A stretch of 64,000 nucleotides of DNA. It comes from Lachnospiraceae bacterium UBA3689 (GTDB lineage: Bacteria; Bacillota; Clostridia; Lachnospirales; Lachnospiraceae). This document shows, piece after piece, positions 17,787 through 27,043 of the stretch. The DNA lies in the NCBI GenBank assembly GCA_002371465.1, contig DFIU01000010.1, positions 326,851 to 390,850 of the forward strand, written 5' to 3'. The notes under the pieces are model-generated. The model was not told where the DNA came from. It saw nothing but the letters and a program-made list of their open reading frames with translations, and did no database searches. The first letter of the stretch is position 1; the number at the start of each line of letters is the position of its first letter. The translations under genes were made by a program, and so were the position numbers.

Positions 17787-18838
17787 TAGTCCTCTTCCTC
17801 CCTGCGGTTTTTCAAAAATTTCACTGTATATCTGACATTTCGATTCAGCAATAAACCAAGTAGAATATAAACAATATACCATAAACGGAAGGATCCTGTC
17901 AGGTCCGCTTTTCCTTCCAGACACTTTTGAGTAAAATCCGGATTCAGCAAAAAGTCAGGTCCGTAAACCGGGCAAATTGCCGAAGCCGCCGCCAGCACCT
18001 GACCGGTGGCAGCCGGATCCTCAAGACCGTAGGTCACCTGGCCTTTCAGACTCTTGGGCTTTACATGGCGCAGCAGCTTGCCAACATCTTTTATGGTAAG
18101 CCCCGTCGCCGCCCAGACTCTGGAGTCCGTCAGAAAATTGATCCAAAGCCCTGCCTTGGCGGCAGTCTTCCCCAGACCCATGAAAAAAGCGGCAGCTTTT
18201 TGGGAAATCAGAGCTGGCAGCTGACTTAAATGAAGGAGGACCGTAAGGGCGCCCTGGGCAAGGCGGACCAGTCCCTTCAGGATGCCGCGAAGCCAATAAC
18301 TGATTCTTCGCTTTCTGTGCTTTAAGATCAGCTTTTTTCGTTCCGCCCTTTCTTCTGCGGCCTGTTCCTCCAGGCGTTCCGCCTCCCTCCGTCTTGCCTC
18401 AGCCTCAGCTTCCTTCTGTCTTTCCTGGGCACGGGCTTCCCTTTGTGCTAAGGCTTCCGCCTTTAACTGTCGGTACTTGTCGGGGTCCTGCTTCTTGAGC
18501 CTGCCGATTCTCTTTTTCTTGTCCTCTTTTTGCTTCTCTTTTTTCCTCTGCGCCCGCTCTTTTTTTATGTTCCGGGGAGAGAGACCCAGAATGCGAAGGT
18601 CCGTCTCTTTCTTAAGCTCCTCTTCCCCTTCCTTATGGATCAGGTAAGAAAAGCTAAAAAAATGAAAGAGCCAGGTGACCGTAGCAAGACCATCGACCTG
18701 ATCGCCGTCCTTTGTCCCGTGGACCTGATAGCGAAAAGGGGCAAAGAGCAGGAGCAAAAGAATCAGGAGGATGACTGCCAGCAAAACCAGCAGGATCTTC
18801 CCAAGGAGGATCAGGCATGTTAAAAGGATTCCCATCAT
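17786..18838 (-). CDS. DUF2953 membrane protein (YtfI-like)
   Basis: 350 aa. A hydrophobic N-terminal segment (about 4-30) leads into a short beta-rich part. A long charged Lys/Arg/Glu helix follows (about 75-170, many KEKQKED and AQREARAQERQ repeats), then the DUF2953 region and a C-terminal hydrophobic stretch (YIVYILLGLLLN). In Bacillus ytfI is the neighbour of ytfJ (gerW), the same pairing as here. Function unknown; a sporulation or envelope role is inferred from context. Starts in a 4-nt overlap with the upstream gene. Confidence 0.82.
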   Translation of the reverse strand: MMGILLTCLILLGKILLVLLAVILLILLLLLFAPFRYQVHGTKDGDQVDGLATVTWLFHFFSFSYLIHKEGEEELKKETDLRILGLSPRNIKKERAQRKKEKQKEDKKKRIGRLKKQDPDKYRQLKAEALAQREARAQERQKEAEAEARRREAERLEEQAAEERAERKKLILKHRKRRISYWLRGILKGLVRLAQGALTVLLHLSQLPALISQKAAAFFMGLGKTAAKAGLWINFLTDSRVWAATGLTIKDVGKLLRHVKPKSLKGQVTYGLEDPAATGQVLAAASAICPVYGPDFLLNPDFTQKCLEGKADLTGSFRLWYIVYILLGLLLNRNVRYTVKFLKNRREEED

Positions 18839-19152
18839 CTCTCCTCTCCCACAAAATAGGCTCTTAAGTCAGCGGTCCCGGTATCGTTTAAGCAGTCCTC
18901 GGTCATCTGCCGGACCAGGTCCAGGGCTTCCCCCCTCGTTGAGGCGATTCCCAGGACCAGGGGCAGGCGGTCCCGACTTCGATCCGTCATCAGGAACATG
19001 GTGTTGATGATATCGAGCTGGTCCCGGTCATTTTCCGCCAGGGTAATCAGATAGTGACCGACATCACTTTTGCCCTTGTTGAGCCTCTTCCTGACCCGGT
19101 CCGCATACCGCTTAACCTGGTCCCCGACATATAGGTGTTCACTCCACTTCAT
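18835..19152 (-). CDS. Conserved hypothetical protein, Lachnospiraceae type
   Basis: 105 aa, soluble, no known domain. It has a basic helix near the N-terminus (VKRYADRVRKRLNKGK) and a C-terminal half resembling an alpha/beta domain (LVLGIASTRGEALDLVRQMTEDC). Similar-length proteins sit between cell-wall and ytfI genes in related Clostridia, as far as I recall. ATG 19152 is chosen because GAGG lies 6 nt before it. ATG 19158 would abut that site. Confidence 0.65.
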   Translation of the reverse strand: MKWSEHLYVGDQVKRYADRVRKRLNKGKSDVGHYLITLAENDRDQLDIINTMFLMTDRSRDRLPLVLGIASTRGEALDLVRQMTEDCLNDTGTADLRAYFVGEER

Positions 19153-19163
19153 AGGCATCCTCG

Positions 19164-20801
19164 TTATGATCCGAAATAGTGATCGAAGAGCCGACCCGCC
19201 ATGGGAACAGCCGTCGATGAGCCTGCCCCCCCATCTTCCGCCAGAACGGCAAGGACCAGTTTCTTACCGTCCTTTTGCCCGTAGCCGACGAACCAGGAAT
19301 GGGTCCCCGGCGTTCCATCCGCCTTGTTGTAATCCGCGGAACCGGTCTTGCCGCCCGCCTGATAGCCTCTGTCGGCAAGCGCCCTGCCGGTACCGGACTT
19401 GACGACTTCCTGCAGGAGGCCGTCAAGGGCTTCTGCCTCTTTCGCCGAAAGCAGCTGCCTCTCCCTTCTTGCCTTACTTTGGCTCACTAGGACCCCAGCG
19501 TCATTTTCAACATGGTCGATCAGGTTGGGCTTCATCAGAACTCCTTTGTTGGCTATGGCAGAGACAATTAAAGCCATGTGGTAGGGGGTCGTCAGGGTCC
19601 TGCCCTGCCCGAAGGCGGTCTGAACCAGATCGTCATCCGATGCCCCCTTCTCAAGGTGCCACTGGCTCTTGGTCGTCGCGACGGCGCTGGGCAGCTTCTG
19701 CCCGAAGAGAAGGCTGTCAGCCGTATCCGTCAGCCGCTTGGTCCCGACATCGAGGCCGATCTTGGAAAAAGAGGTATTGCAGCTGTGGGCAAAGGCGCCC
19801 GGCAGATCCAACTCTCCATGCGCTTCCCCTCCATAGCAGTGGACCGTTGTCTTTTTAATCGGCAGCGCCCCTGTGCAGGTATAATGAAAACCGGAGAAGG
19901 AACCGTATTTGCGGTAGTAAGTCAGAGCCGTCACGATCTTAAAGGTCGAGCCCGGCGCGTAGAGTCCCTGGGTCGCCCGATTGAGGAGCTGGGAATTGGA
20001 AGAATCCGCCGTAATGCTGTCCCAGGCGTCTGCGATTTCATTGGGATCAAAGTCCGGTTTGCTGACCATGGCCCTGATAGCTCCCGTCTCTGGATCTAAG
20101 GCGACGATAGCTCCCCGGTAGTCCCCCAACGCCTCATAAGCGACTTTTTGCAGGGAGCTGTCCAGGGTGGTAACCACCGTATCCCCCGGATTCTTCTCCC
20201 CCTTAAACTCATTGATGATCTGGTCGAGGGGATTGCTGTGAGAGGTCAGGAGCTGGTAGTTGGTTCTTGATTCGATGCCGCTCTTGCCGTGGGAATCATA
20301 GCCCACGACATGGGCATAGACCCGGCCTTTGGGATAGACTCGCCTTTCGTGTCCGTCCTCATCCATTTCCGTCTCCGCCAGGGTCTCTCCGTCACCGGAC
20401 TTGATCTTGCCCCGGATGATATATTCCGCTGCCGAATTCTGCCGTTTGTTAAAGGGGCTGTTCTGGATGTCGTCCTTTAACTTTACATTGAAGTAAATGA
20501 GGTGGGCCACCAGCAGCAAAAAGATCAGGACAAAGGCGTAGGAGACGAAGATGTAGGCAGCTCCCCGCTTCTTTTTCTTCCGTCCGCCTTCCGTAAAACT
20601 ACCTCCAGGCGAGCCGCCGCTTCCCTGCGCCGAAGATCTTTCATAGTCCGGATCGAATTCCGGATCGTCCAGATCGGGCAGAGGAGCCGTATCCTGGCGG
20701 ACATCCTTCCCCTTCAGGATGTTGCGGACGTCGCTTCCGATTTTTTCTTTTGTATGGTCCTCGGGATCACCGGTGTATCTCAAGATATTCCTCTCCTTCA
20801 T
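19164..20801 (-). CDS. Penicillin-binding protein, class B-like transpeptidase
   Basis: Peptidoglycan transpeptidase partner of the SEDS protein encoded just upstream. About 545 aa. A cytoplasmic acidic/polar tail (1-75), one transmembrane anchor (about 83-104), a short pedestal, then the transpeptidase domain with all three motifs: S285-T-F-K, S340-C-N and K485-T-G. The pedestal is short, as in the FtsI-like proteins paired with FtsW in Clostridia. ATG 20801 overlaps ftsW by 35 nt. A TTG at 20783 after AAGGAGAGG is an alternative start. Confidence 0.9.
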   Translation of the reverse strand: MKERNILRYTGDPEDHTKEKIGSDVRNILKGKDVRQDTAPLPDLDDPEFDPDYERSSAQGSGGSPGGSFTEGGRKKKKRGAAYIFVSYAFVLIFLLLVAHLIYFNVKLKDDIQNSPFNKRQNSAAEYIIRGKIKSGDGETLAETEMDEDGHERRVYPKGRVYAHVVGYDSHGKSGIESRTNYQLLTSHSNPLDQIINEFKGEKNPGDTVVTTLDSSLQKVAYEALGDYRGAIVALDPETGAIRAMVSKPDFDPNEIADAWDSITADSSNSQLLNRATQGLYAPGSTFKIVTALTYYRKYGSFSGFHYTCTGALPIKKTTVHCYGGEAHGELDLPGAFAHSCNTSFSKIGLDVGTKRLTDTADSLLFGQKLPSAVATTKSQWHLEKGASDDDLVQTAFGQGRTLTTPYHMALIVSAIANKGVLMKPNLIDHVENDAGVLVSQSKARRERQLLSAKEAEALDGLLQEVVKSGTGRALADRGYQAGGKTGSADYNKADGTPGTHSWFVGYGQKDGKKLVLAVLAEDGGAGSSTAVPMAGRLFDHYFGS

Positions 20802-22092
20802 CTTCTCTGAGCAGGTACAGACCCTGAATGATTGCCAGCATGACAATGGTGGATATCACCGAGCTGCCGCCGTAACTGACCAGAGGCAGGGTGATGCCGG
20901 TCATGGGGATGAACTTGGTCACGCCCCCTATGGTCAAAAAGACCTGGAAGGCATATTCCGTCCCCAGCCCCAGGGCGATCAGCTTATAGAAGCGGTTGCG
21001 GATCAGCATGGAAATGTTGACGATCAGGATAAACATACTCATGCAGATTAAAATCAGGCAGATTCCGAAGATCCCGCCGAATTCCTCACAGATGGCGGCA
21101 AAGATAAAGTCCTTGGTCGCAACCGGTATGGTGTCCGGTCTGCCCAAAAAGAGCCCGGTTCCGAACCAGCCGCCCGCTCCGATCGCGAAAAGTCCCTGGG
21201 CGATCTGGTAGCCGGAGGTATCGTAGACCGCAAAAGGATCCTTCCAGGCGACCACTCTCTGCCGGACGTGACCAAAGAGGAAATAGGCAGCGATCGCGGC
21301 AAGAACGCCGCCTCCCAGCCCCGCTAAAGGCCAGACTGCCTTTCTGGTCGCGACAAAGACCATGACGATGTAAGCGACGAAAAAGACCAGGGCGGTGCCC
21401 AGATCGGTCGAAAGGACCAGAATGCCCACATGGATGGCGGCTACGACCGTTGCCGTTATGACGCTTTTAAAGGAACTGTCCCGAGCCAGCTTGGAGGCGA
21501 GGAAAAAGACCAGGGTGATCTTGACCAGTTCCGAAAACTGAATGGTCACGCCGCCCACCGACAGGGACAGCTTGGCGCCCCCGCTGACCGTGGCAAGAGC
21601 CAGAACCCCCAGGAGGGCGACGATGCCGACAATGGCATAGAACCAGGTCCAATGGGATAATGCTTTTAACTTGCGGATGATAACGGGGATAATCAGAGCG
21701 ATCACCGTTCCGCCCGCCGCGATCACAAACTGCTTGATTGCCTGCTTTAAATCCAGTCTGCCAATCATCAAAAAGCCGATTCCCAGCAGCATCAGCATGT
21801 TGTTGACCAAAAGCATGGAGGATCTGGCATACATAAGATGAAAGCAGCCTATGGTCACGCCGAAGTAGACCAGAATGCCGCCCAGAAGAGCCAGGGTCAG
21901 CAGGTCTTTGGTATTTAAAAAGATCAGCAGGTAACCCAGGATCTCCATGCCAAAGAGGATCTGGATCTGATTTTTTAAAATGGTCCGCTTTTTCGCCTCA
22001 TTTCGCCTGCCCAGATAGGTATAGTCCTTTAAGGTAAACAAAATGATTAGAAAAACAAACAGAAATTTTGAAAGCTGTGTCAGAATATTCAT
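20767..22092 (-). CDS. FtsW/RodA/SpoVE SEDS-family glycosyltransferase
   Basis: SEDS proteins polymerise lipid II into glycan strands together with a class B PBP. 441 aa with about ten to twelve membrane segments. Family hallmarks near the C-terminus include QIAQGLFAIGAGGWFGTGL, a conserved acidic DFIFAAICEEFG, and PMTGITLPLVSYGGSS. The N-terminal third is longer than in Bacillus FtsW. Start overlaps the U32 gene by 4 nt. Whether it acts in division, elongation or sporulation cannot be told, although gerW in the operon hints at a sporulation link. Confidence 0.9.
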   Translation of the reverse strand: MNILTQLSKFLFVFLIILFTLKDYTYLGRRNEAKKRTILKNQIQILFGMEILGYLLIFLNTKDLLTLALLGGILVYFGVTIGCFHLMYARSSMLLVNNMLMLLGIGFLMIGRLDLKQAIKQFVIAAGGTVIALIIPVIIRKLKALSHWTWFYAIVGIVALLGVLALATVSGGAKLSLSVGGVTIQFSELVKITLVFFLASKLARDSSFKSVITATVVAAIHVGILVLSTDLGTALVFFVAYIVMVFVATRKAVWPLAGLGGGVLAAIAAYFLFGHVRQRVVAWKDPFAVYDTSGYQIAQGLFAIGAGGWFGTGLFLGRPDTIPVATKDFIFAAICEEFGGIFGICLILICMSMFILIVNISMLIRNRFYKLIALGLGTEYAFQVFLTIGGVTKFIPMTGITLPLVSYGGSSVISTIVMLAIIQGLYLLREDEGEEYLEIHR

Positions 22093-24311
22093 TCGACGCC
22101 TCTTAAGAAATGTCCTTTGGTGTGCTTGCCGGCGACCTCCCGCTTCTCTCCCTGCAAAAGATTTGCGGCAGCGGTTTCGATCACAGACCGGGTAGTCTCC
22201 CCATCCTCATCCGTAAATTGCAGGCGGATGCCCTCAAAGCCCATTGCCCTAAGCGCTTTGGTTTCGCTTAAGAGGGACAGGGGAACACTGTTATAGATCA
22301 CATTATAACAGAAATCACAGATGCATTTTACCGAAAATTGAACCCCCATCCGATCCGTGATCGTGTGTGTGGCATAGCACCTGGTACAGCCCTTTTGATT
22401 TTTCTCCAGGCACTGAGCCGTCACCATAAGGGGTAGCCTTCCATAGGCGATGATTTCGCTGGTCCGGTTGTCCCGGCTCCAAAGTTCCTTTTTATTCAGC
22501 TCCACAGGCGCCGTGTCACCCCCGACTCCCTCTTCCCTGAGCATAGCCTCCGCCGCCCGGTTGTAAGTATAAAGTCCGGCGTCAGCCCGGACCAGGTCCG
22601 TCAGCTGATGTCCCATAAAATAAGCCAGGGTCTCAGGGCTTCTCACTAAGAAGTTTCCCAGCCCCGCTCCCTTTAAATCTCTTGCATGCTTCTTCAGCTC
22701 CCTTTCCTCACTGACCGCCCTGTCGATAAAGGGCAGGGCGATGGAGATTCTGTCCCGGGGGCTTTTTGCAAGGATCTCCCTGGCAGCTTCAACCGGATCC
22801 CGGTCCAGCCAGCGCAAAAGGAAGCTTTCGACATAGATCTCCCGGACAGCCTCCGCCTCTTGGGCGACTTTTAGCTGGTCAAGGGTCGAAACCAGGACCC
22901 GGATCTTAAGATCGGTCGGATCTTCCCCGCCCCGGTCGCTGTTTTTTCTCTTGCGATTCGGCGCAGGTTCTAAGTCCTCTGTTCCCTTTCTTTGATATGG
23001 CGCCAGAAGCTCCCCTTTTAGGGCGGCAAGCCCCTTTCTCCGGATCTCGTTGAGCGCCTTCATAGGCAGAAAGGATCCCCCATCCGTTTTAATGTCGACC
23101 TGATCCATGACAAAATCGGTCCCGCCCGTCTTTCGGATGTTCTCCTCCATCCGGTCCGGACTGAGAGGCCGGTTTTGCGCCTTTAAGACAGGATCCCCCA
23201 AAACCTCGACCGTCCTGCCCTTAGATGACAGGGTCAGGGTCAGAGGCTGACCGGTAAAGGCCCGCAACCTTCCTCTGACCGGCAGGAAGAGGCACTCCTT
23301 CATATAGCGGCCGCCCATTGCTTCGTAGAGAGCGTGGCGGGCAGCCGTCTCCTCCCGGGTCAGTTCGTGTTTGATGGGCGCCATCATCTCCGGTCCGTTG
23401 TGGCGGTGGAAATAGCCGTCCGTAAAACCGGTCCGATTGTAGAGATCGTAGAGCATTTTCCGATCTTCCCTGCTGACCTGATAGGGCTGACCGGACAGCG
23501 CCAGATCCAGATATTTCCGGTAGATGGAGACGACGCCGGCAGCATACTCGGGCCGCTTCATTCTGCCCTCAATCTTTAAGGAGTCCATACCTGACCGGAC
23601 CAGTTCTGGCAGGGCATCGATCCCATTTAAATCCTTGGGACTTAGGAAATGGCGCGCCTCCTTTTGTTCCAGGATCGACGTCCTTCCATCAAAACCGGTC
23701 TGATCATCCATCAGATAGAGCAGGCGGCAGGGCTGGGCGCACCTGCCCCGATTGCCGGACCGCCCTCCCAGCATACTGGAATAGAGACATTGACCGGAAT
23801 AGCAGACACAGAGTGCCCCGTGGATAAATACCTCCACTTCAAGACCTGATTTCTCTTTTAAGCGCTTTAATTCCGTAAGGCTCAGCTCCCTTGCCGGCAC
23901 GACCCGGGTGACCCCGTATTTCTCAAGTTCCTTTGCCCAGAGCGGACCGGTCACGGTCATCTGGGTGCTGGCATGGAGGGGCAGGTCCGGATATGCCTCA
24001 TGGAGGATCTTTAAGACGCCGAAATCCTGGACCAGGACCGCGTCGATCCCCGCTTCATAATAGGGGCGCACATAAGAAACCAGCTGGTCCAATTCGTCCC
24101 CTTTCAGCAGGGTGTTGACCGTCAGATAGACCTTTCTGTCCCGCAGGTGGGCAAAATCAAGTCCTTCAATCAGGTCATCCGCTCCGGGATTATCCGCATA
24201 GGCACGCGCGCCAAACTTTTCCCCGCCGATGTAGACGGCGTCGGCGCCTGCCCGAATCACAGCCTTCAAGCCCATAAGACTTCCGGCGGGCGCAAGCAAT
24301 TCTGTCTTCAT
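22089..24311 (-). CDS. U32 family peptidase / RlhA-like protein with C-terminal collagenase-type domain
   Basis: About 740 aa. The N-terminal U32 domain starts ELLAPAGSLMGLKAVIRAGADAV (first 20: ELLAPAGSLMGLKAVIRAGA) and contains EVFIHGALCVCYSGQCLYSS and RSGNRGRCAQPCR, whose cysteines are conserved and bind a cofactor in RlhA-like rRNA hydroxylases. A central DUF3656 region follows, then a Cys cluster CTRCYATHTITDRMG and CICDFCYNV near the C-terminus. Whether it is a protease or an rRNA hydroxylation factor is unknown. ATG 24311 directly follows a hairpin with T-run, and no clear ribosome site is seen. Confidence 0.85.
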   Translation of the reverse strand: MKTELLAPAGSLMGLKAVIRAGADAVYIGGEKFGARAYADNPGADDLIEGLDFAHLRDRKVYLTVNTLLKGDELDQLVSYVRPYYEAGIDAVLVQDFGVLKILHEAYPDLPLHASTQMTVTGPLWAKELEKYGVTRVVPARELSLTELKRLKEKSGLEVEVFIHGALCVCYSGQCLYSSMLGGRSGNRGRCAQPCRLLYLMDDQTGFDGRTSILEQKEARHFLSPKDLNGIDALPELVRSGMDSLKIEGRMKRPEYAAGVVSIYRKYLDLALSGQPYQVSREDRKMLYDLYNRTGFTDGYFHRHNGPEMMAPIKHELTREETAARHALYEAMGGRYMKECLFLPVRGRLRAFTGQPLTLTLSSKGRTVEVLGDPVLKAQNRPLSPDRMEENIRKTGGTDFVMDQVDIKTDGGSFLPMKALNEIRRKGLAALKGELLAPYQRKGTEDLEPAPNRKRKNSDRGGEDPTDLKIRVLVSTLDQLKVAQEAEAVREIYVESFLLRWLDRDPVEAAREILAKSPRDRISIALPFIDRAVSEERELKKHARDLKGAGLGNFLVRSPETLAYFMGHQLTDLVRADAGLYTYNRAAEAMLREEGVGGDTAPVELNKKELWSRDNRTSEIIAYGRLPLMVTAQCLEKNQKGCTRCYATHTITDRMGVQFSVKCICDFCYNVIYNSVPLSLLSETKALRAMGFEGIRLQFTDEDGETTRSVIETAAANLLQGEKREVAGKHTKGHFLRGVE

Positions 24312-24316
24312 CAATC

Positions 24317-24346
24317 AAAAAAGGTGATTACCGTCCCGTAATCACC
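24317..24346 (-). terminator. Hairpin-terminator between zapA and the U32 gene
   Basis: Perfect 9-bp stem (GGTGATTAC with GTAATCACC, arms 24338-24346 and 24323-24331), 6-nt loop and six T's on the minus strand. The U32 ATG follows the T-run by 5 nt, so the element lies where a ribosome site should be. Confidence 0.8.
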
Positions 24347-24359
24347 CGTTCCTTTCTCT

Positions 24360-24722
24360 TTATCTTCTGTTGGAATTACCGCCCTTGGGGTTGATCGGAT
24401 GTCTCGTCATATTGTCCATCCTAACCTGCAGGGCAACCAGTTCCTGCTTCAGGTCGTAGATCTCCTGATCCTTTTTTTCCAGATCCCCTTCCAAAGACTC
24501 CGCCTTGTCGCGCGCCTTGAAGTAGTCATCCGCGACATTTAAAGCAAGCAGGGTTCCCTTGGTCTCTGCCGGCATCCGGTTATAGCCAATCACGGAATTA
24601 AATTCCCCGATCTTGTGATTTAAATAGGAAGCCACCTTTTCAAGATACTCTTCACTTTCGTAACCGGAAAGACGGGTTACCTTTCCGCCGATCAGTACCT
24701 GGACTGTATTTTTCTCTGACAT
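24360..24722 (-). CDS. zapA: Cell division protein ZapA
   Basis: ZapA cross-links FtsZ filaments at the division site. 120 aa. The globular N-terminal part reads VQVLIGGKVTRLSGYESEEYL, shown as VQVLIGGK and RLSGYESEEYL, followed by the family LLALNVADDYFKAR and a C-terminal coiled coil (about 70-105). A basic tail ends the protein. It has its own promoter and a terminator just after the stop. Confidence 0.88.
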   Translation of the reverse strand: MSEKNTVQVLIGGKVTRLSGYESEEYLEKVASYLNHKIGEFNSVIGYNRMPAETKGTLLALNVADDYFKARDKAESLEGDLEKKDQEIYDLKQELVALQVRMDNMTRHPINPKGGNSNRR

Positions 24723-24756
24723 CGAAGATCTGCCTCCGTGGGTTCAATATGTCTTT

Positions 24757-24784
24757 ATTATACTGAAATTGCCTGAAAATACAA
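24757..24784 (-). promoter_or_regulatory. Sigma-A type promoter for zapA
   Basis: Minus strand: -35 TTGTAT (24779-24784), 16-nt spacer, consensus -10 TATAAT (24757-24762), 34 nt upstream of the zapA ATG. It lies in the short gap after the ruvB stop. Confidence 0.7.
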
Positions 24785-24812
24785 CCTTCAGTTGGAAACG
24801 ATCCCCTCTATG

Positions 24813-25841
24813 TCAACTCGAAGCAGCCTCTGCCGGATCCTCTGGAAAATCATACCCCAGATGCTCGTATGCCTGGCGGGTCGCCACCCTGCCCCGCGGC
24901 GTCCGGTTGATAAAACCGGTCTTAAGCAGATAGGGCTCGTAGACATCTTCCAGCGTACCGGAATCTTCCCCGACCGAAGCCGCCAGCGTATCAAGTCCCA
25001 CCGGTCCGCCTCCGAATTTTAAAATCATGGTTTCAAGGATCATTCGATCCAGCCGTTCCAACCCATACTGGTCCACATCGAGCAGGTCCAGGGCGTCAGA
25101 TGCCACCCGGTCGGTGATGACGCCGTCATAGCGCACCTGGGCGAAGTCCCGCACCCGTTTTAAAAGGCGGTTGGCAAGACGAGGTGTCCCCCGGGACCGG
25201 CGCGCCAGCTCCAGCGCCCCCTTGTCTTCGATTCGCACGTTCAGCTTGTCCGCGGCACGGACAATGATGGCTTTTAGTTCCTCGACCGAATAATATTCCA
25301 GATGACCTATGACGCCGAAGCGGTCCCTTAAGGGGGCGGACAACATGCCCGGCCTGGTGGTCGCGCCGACCAGGGTGAACCTGGGCAGGTCGATCCGGAT
25401 GGACCGTGCGGTCGCCCCCTTGCCGATGACGATATCGATGGCAAAATCTTCCATAGCCGGGTAGAGGACCTCCTCCACCTGACGGTTGAGCCTGTGGATC
25501 TCATCGACAAAGAGGATATCCCCCGGATGGAGGTTGTTCAAAATGGCAGCCATTTCCCCCGGCTTTTCAATCGCCGGACCGGACGTCACCTTCAGATTGG
25601 TTCCCATCTCATTGGCGATGATACCCGCCAGGGTCGTTTTCCCCAGACCCGGAGGACCGTAAAAGAGAACGTGGTCCAGAGAGTCCCCCCTCATCTTTGC
25701 CGCGTCGATATAAACTTTTAAATTCTGCTTGGTCTTTTGCTGACCGATATATTCCTCGAGCGTCTGGGGACGGAGTCCGCTCGAATCGATCTTCCGATCC
25801 TCCTGGGTCTCCTCCGCGCTCGTTACAATCTGCCTGGACAT
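24813..25841 (-). CDS. ruvB: Holliday junction branch migration ATPase RuvB
   Basis: Hexameric AAA+ motor that drives branch migration with RuvA. 342 aa. Walker A GPPGLGKTT at 62-70, Walker B FVDEIHRL at 111-118, sensor 1 region GATTRPGML, arginine-finger region APLRDRFGV, and the C-terminal winged helix with GGGPVGLDTLA. ruvA lies 19 nt upstream. No RuvC was seen; RecU, encoded at 4 kb, is the expected resolvase in Firmicutes. Confidence 0.97.
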   Translation of the reverse strand: MSRQIVTSAEETQEDRKIDSSGLRPQTLEEYIGQQKTKQNLKVYIDAAKMRGDSLDHVLFYGPPGLGKTTLAGIIANEMGTNLKVTSGPAIEKPGEMAAILNNLHPGDILFVDEIHRLNRQVEEVLYPAMEDFAIDIVIGKGATARSIRIDLPRFTLVGATTRPGMLSAPLRDRFGVIGHLEYYSVEELKAIIVRAADKLNVRIEDKGALELARRSRGTPRLANRLLKRVRDFAQVRYDGVITDRVASDALDLLDVDQYGLERLDRMILETMILKFGGGPVGLDTLAASVGEDSGTLEDVYEPYLLKTGFINRTPRGRVATRQAYEHLGYDFPEDPAEAASS

Positions 25842-25860
25842 GCCTTTCTCCTTTATTTCC

Positions 25861-26469
25861 TCAGATCAGTTCCTTCAATGCCGCCTTGATCAGTTCTTCC
25901 GTGTCAGCCCCCTCATGATCCGGCGCCGCTTTTCGGACCGCCCTTAGGGCTTCCGAGTTGGAATAACCGAGAGCCGACAGAGCAAGAACCGCCTCCGACT
26001 GGGCGCTGGACGGGCCGGCAGCTGACGCGGCAGCCTCCGTATGAGATGATTTTATGTCAAAGGCGTCCTTTAGATTCAGCTTGTCCTTCAGTTCAATGAT
26101 AACCTTCTGCGCCGTCTTTTTGCCGACACCGGGCGCCTTGGCGATTGCCGCCGCGTCATCGGATAACACCGAGAAGCGGACGTCGTCCGCCCCCATGACG
26201 GACAGGATCCCCATCGCCCCCTTGGGACCGATGCCGCTGACCGTCAGCAGCATCTGGTAGAGGTCCAGGTCGTCCCTGGTCAGAAAGCCGTAGAGCTGCA
26301 TGGAATCCTCTCTGACCGCAAAATAGGTATAGATCTTGGTCTCATCCCCCACGGATAACTGGTCAGCGACCGAGGAGGGTATAAAAATCCGATAGCCGAT
26401 CCCCTGGTTGTCGAGGATCAGACAGTCCTGATCGATAGCCGCTACCAGACCCTTAATATAAGCAAACAT
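25861..26469 (-). CDS. ruvA: Holliday junction DNA-binding protein RuvA
   Basis: Tetrameric junction-binding partner of RuvB. 202 aa. Domain I OB fold begins MFAYIKGLVAAIDQD. The helix-hairpin-helix region has LLTVSGIGPKGAMGIL and APGVGKKTAQKVIIELKDK. A Ser/Ala-rich flexible linker (about 142-160) leads to domain III (ALSALGYSNSEALRAVRK), which contacts RuvB. AAAGGACG ribosome site before ATG. Confidence 0.96.
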   Translation of the reverse strand: MFAYIKGLVAAIDQDCLILDNQGIGYRIFIPSSVADQLSVGDETKIYTYFAVREDSMQLYGFLTRDDLDLYQMLLTVSGIGPKGAMGILSVMGADDVRFSVLSDDAAAIAKAPGVGKKTAQKVIIELKDKLNLKDAFDIKSSHTEAAASAAGPSSAQSEAVLALSALGYSNSEALRAVRKAAPDHEGADTEELIKAALKELI

Positions 26470-26638
26470 AAATCGTCCTTTTCTTCCTTACTGTCCTGTC
26501 TTATTTTCTATCTTAAGTCTTACCGAAACGATCCTACCATAAAACAGCCGCAAAATCCATACATATGTTCTGTACCCTCGATCACAGGCAGAATCTGTTG
26601 CCTGTGCGTACATTTCGTTCTCTTCGCAATACTGGAAT

Positions 26639-27004
26639 TTAGACAATGGTGTATCCTTCTGCAGACAGTACACTTAAAGCCCTCTCGAAGTTTTCTGTCT
26701 TTACAAGAATATAATCCGTGTTGAACGTTGATACTGCAAAGATTCCGATATGATTCTCAGCGAGAATTTCCGATAATTTCGATAAGATTCCAATCAAAGA
26801 AAAATCAAGTACACCCTGAATATGGAAGCCTTTCCAGCCATCATCCCGCTCTGTTGTTTTTTTCGGTGCATCATCTGTCTTACAAACCAAAGAGATTTCT
26901 TCATCTGTTTTGCCAAGGAAGAAAAAATCCGCCGTCATATCTATGTCCGTAATAGCCGCAACCTTACAAACAGTCAAATCGTATTCCATTTTCTTTAGTT
27001 CCAT
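26639..27004 (-). CDS. ACT-domain protein
   Basis: 121 aa small protein of the CASTOR-type ACT-domain family, with a paired ACT-like fold: an N-terminal strand-rich part (YDLTVCKVAAITDIDM, FFFLGKTDEEISLVC) and a C-terminal ACT module (IGILSKLSEILAENHIGIFAVSTF ending TDYILVK). Such proteins are thought to sense amino acids; the ligand is unknown here. ATG 27004 has a perfect GGAGG spaced 5 nt. Single gene with its own promoter region and an inverted repeat upstream. Confidence 0.8.
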   Translation of the reverse strand: MELKKMEYDLTVCKVAAITDIDMTADFFFLGKTDEEISLVCKTDDAPKKTTERDDGWKGFHIQGVLDFSLIGILSKLSEILAENHIGIFAVSTFNTDYILVKTENFERALSVLSAEGYTIV

Positions 27005-27043
27005 ATGTTCCTCCAACAAATGCCGATTTATCCTTCACACACC

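Noticed and set aside
26488..26673. 61-codon minus-strand frame between ruvA and the ACT gene
   Set aside because: It overlaps the end of the ACT-domain gene, has no ribosome site and has an unstructured composition.
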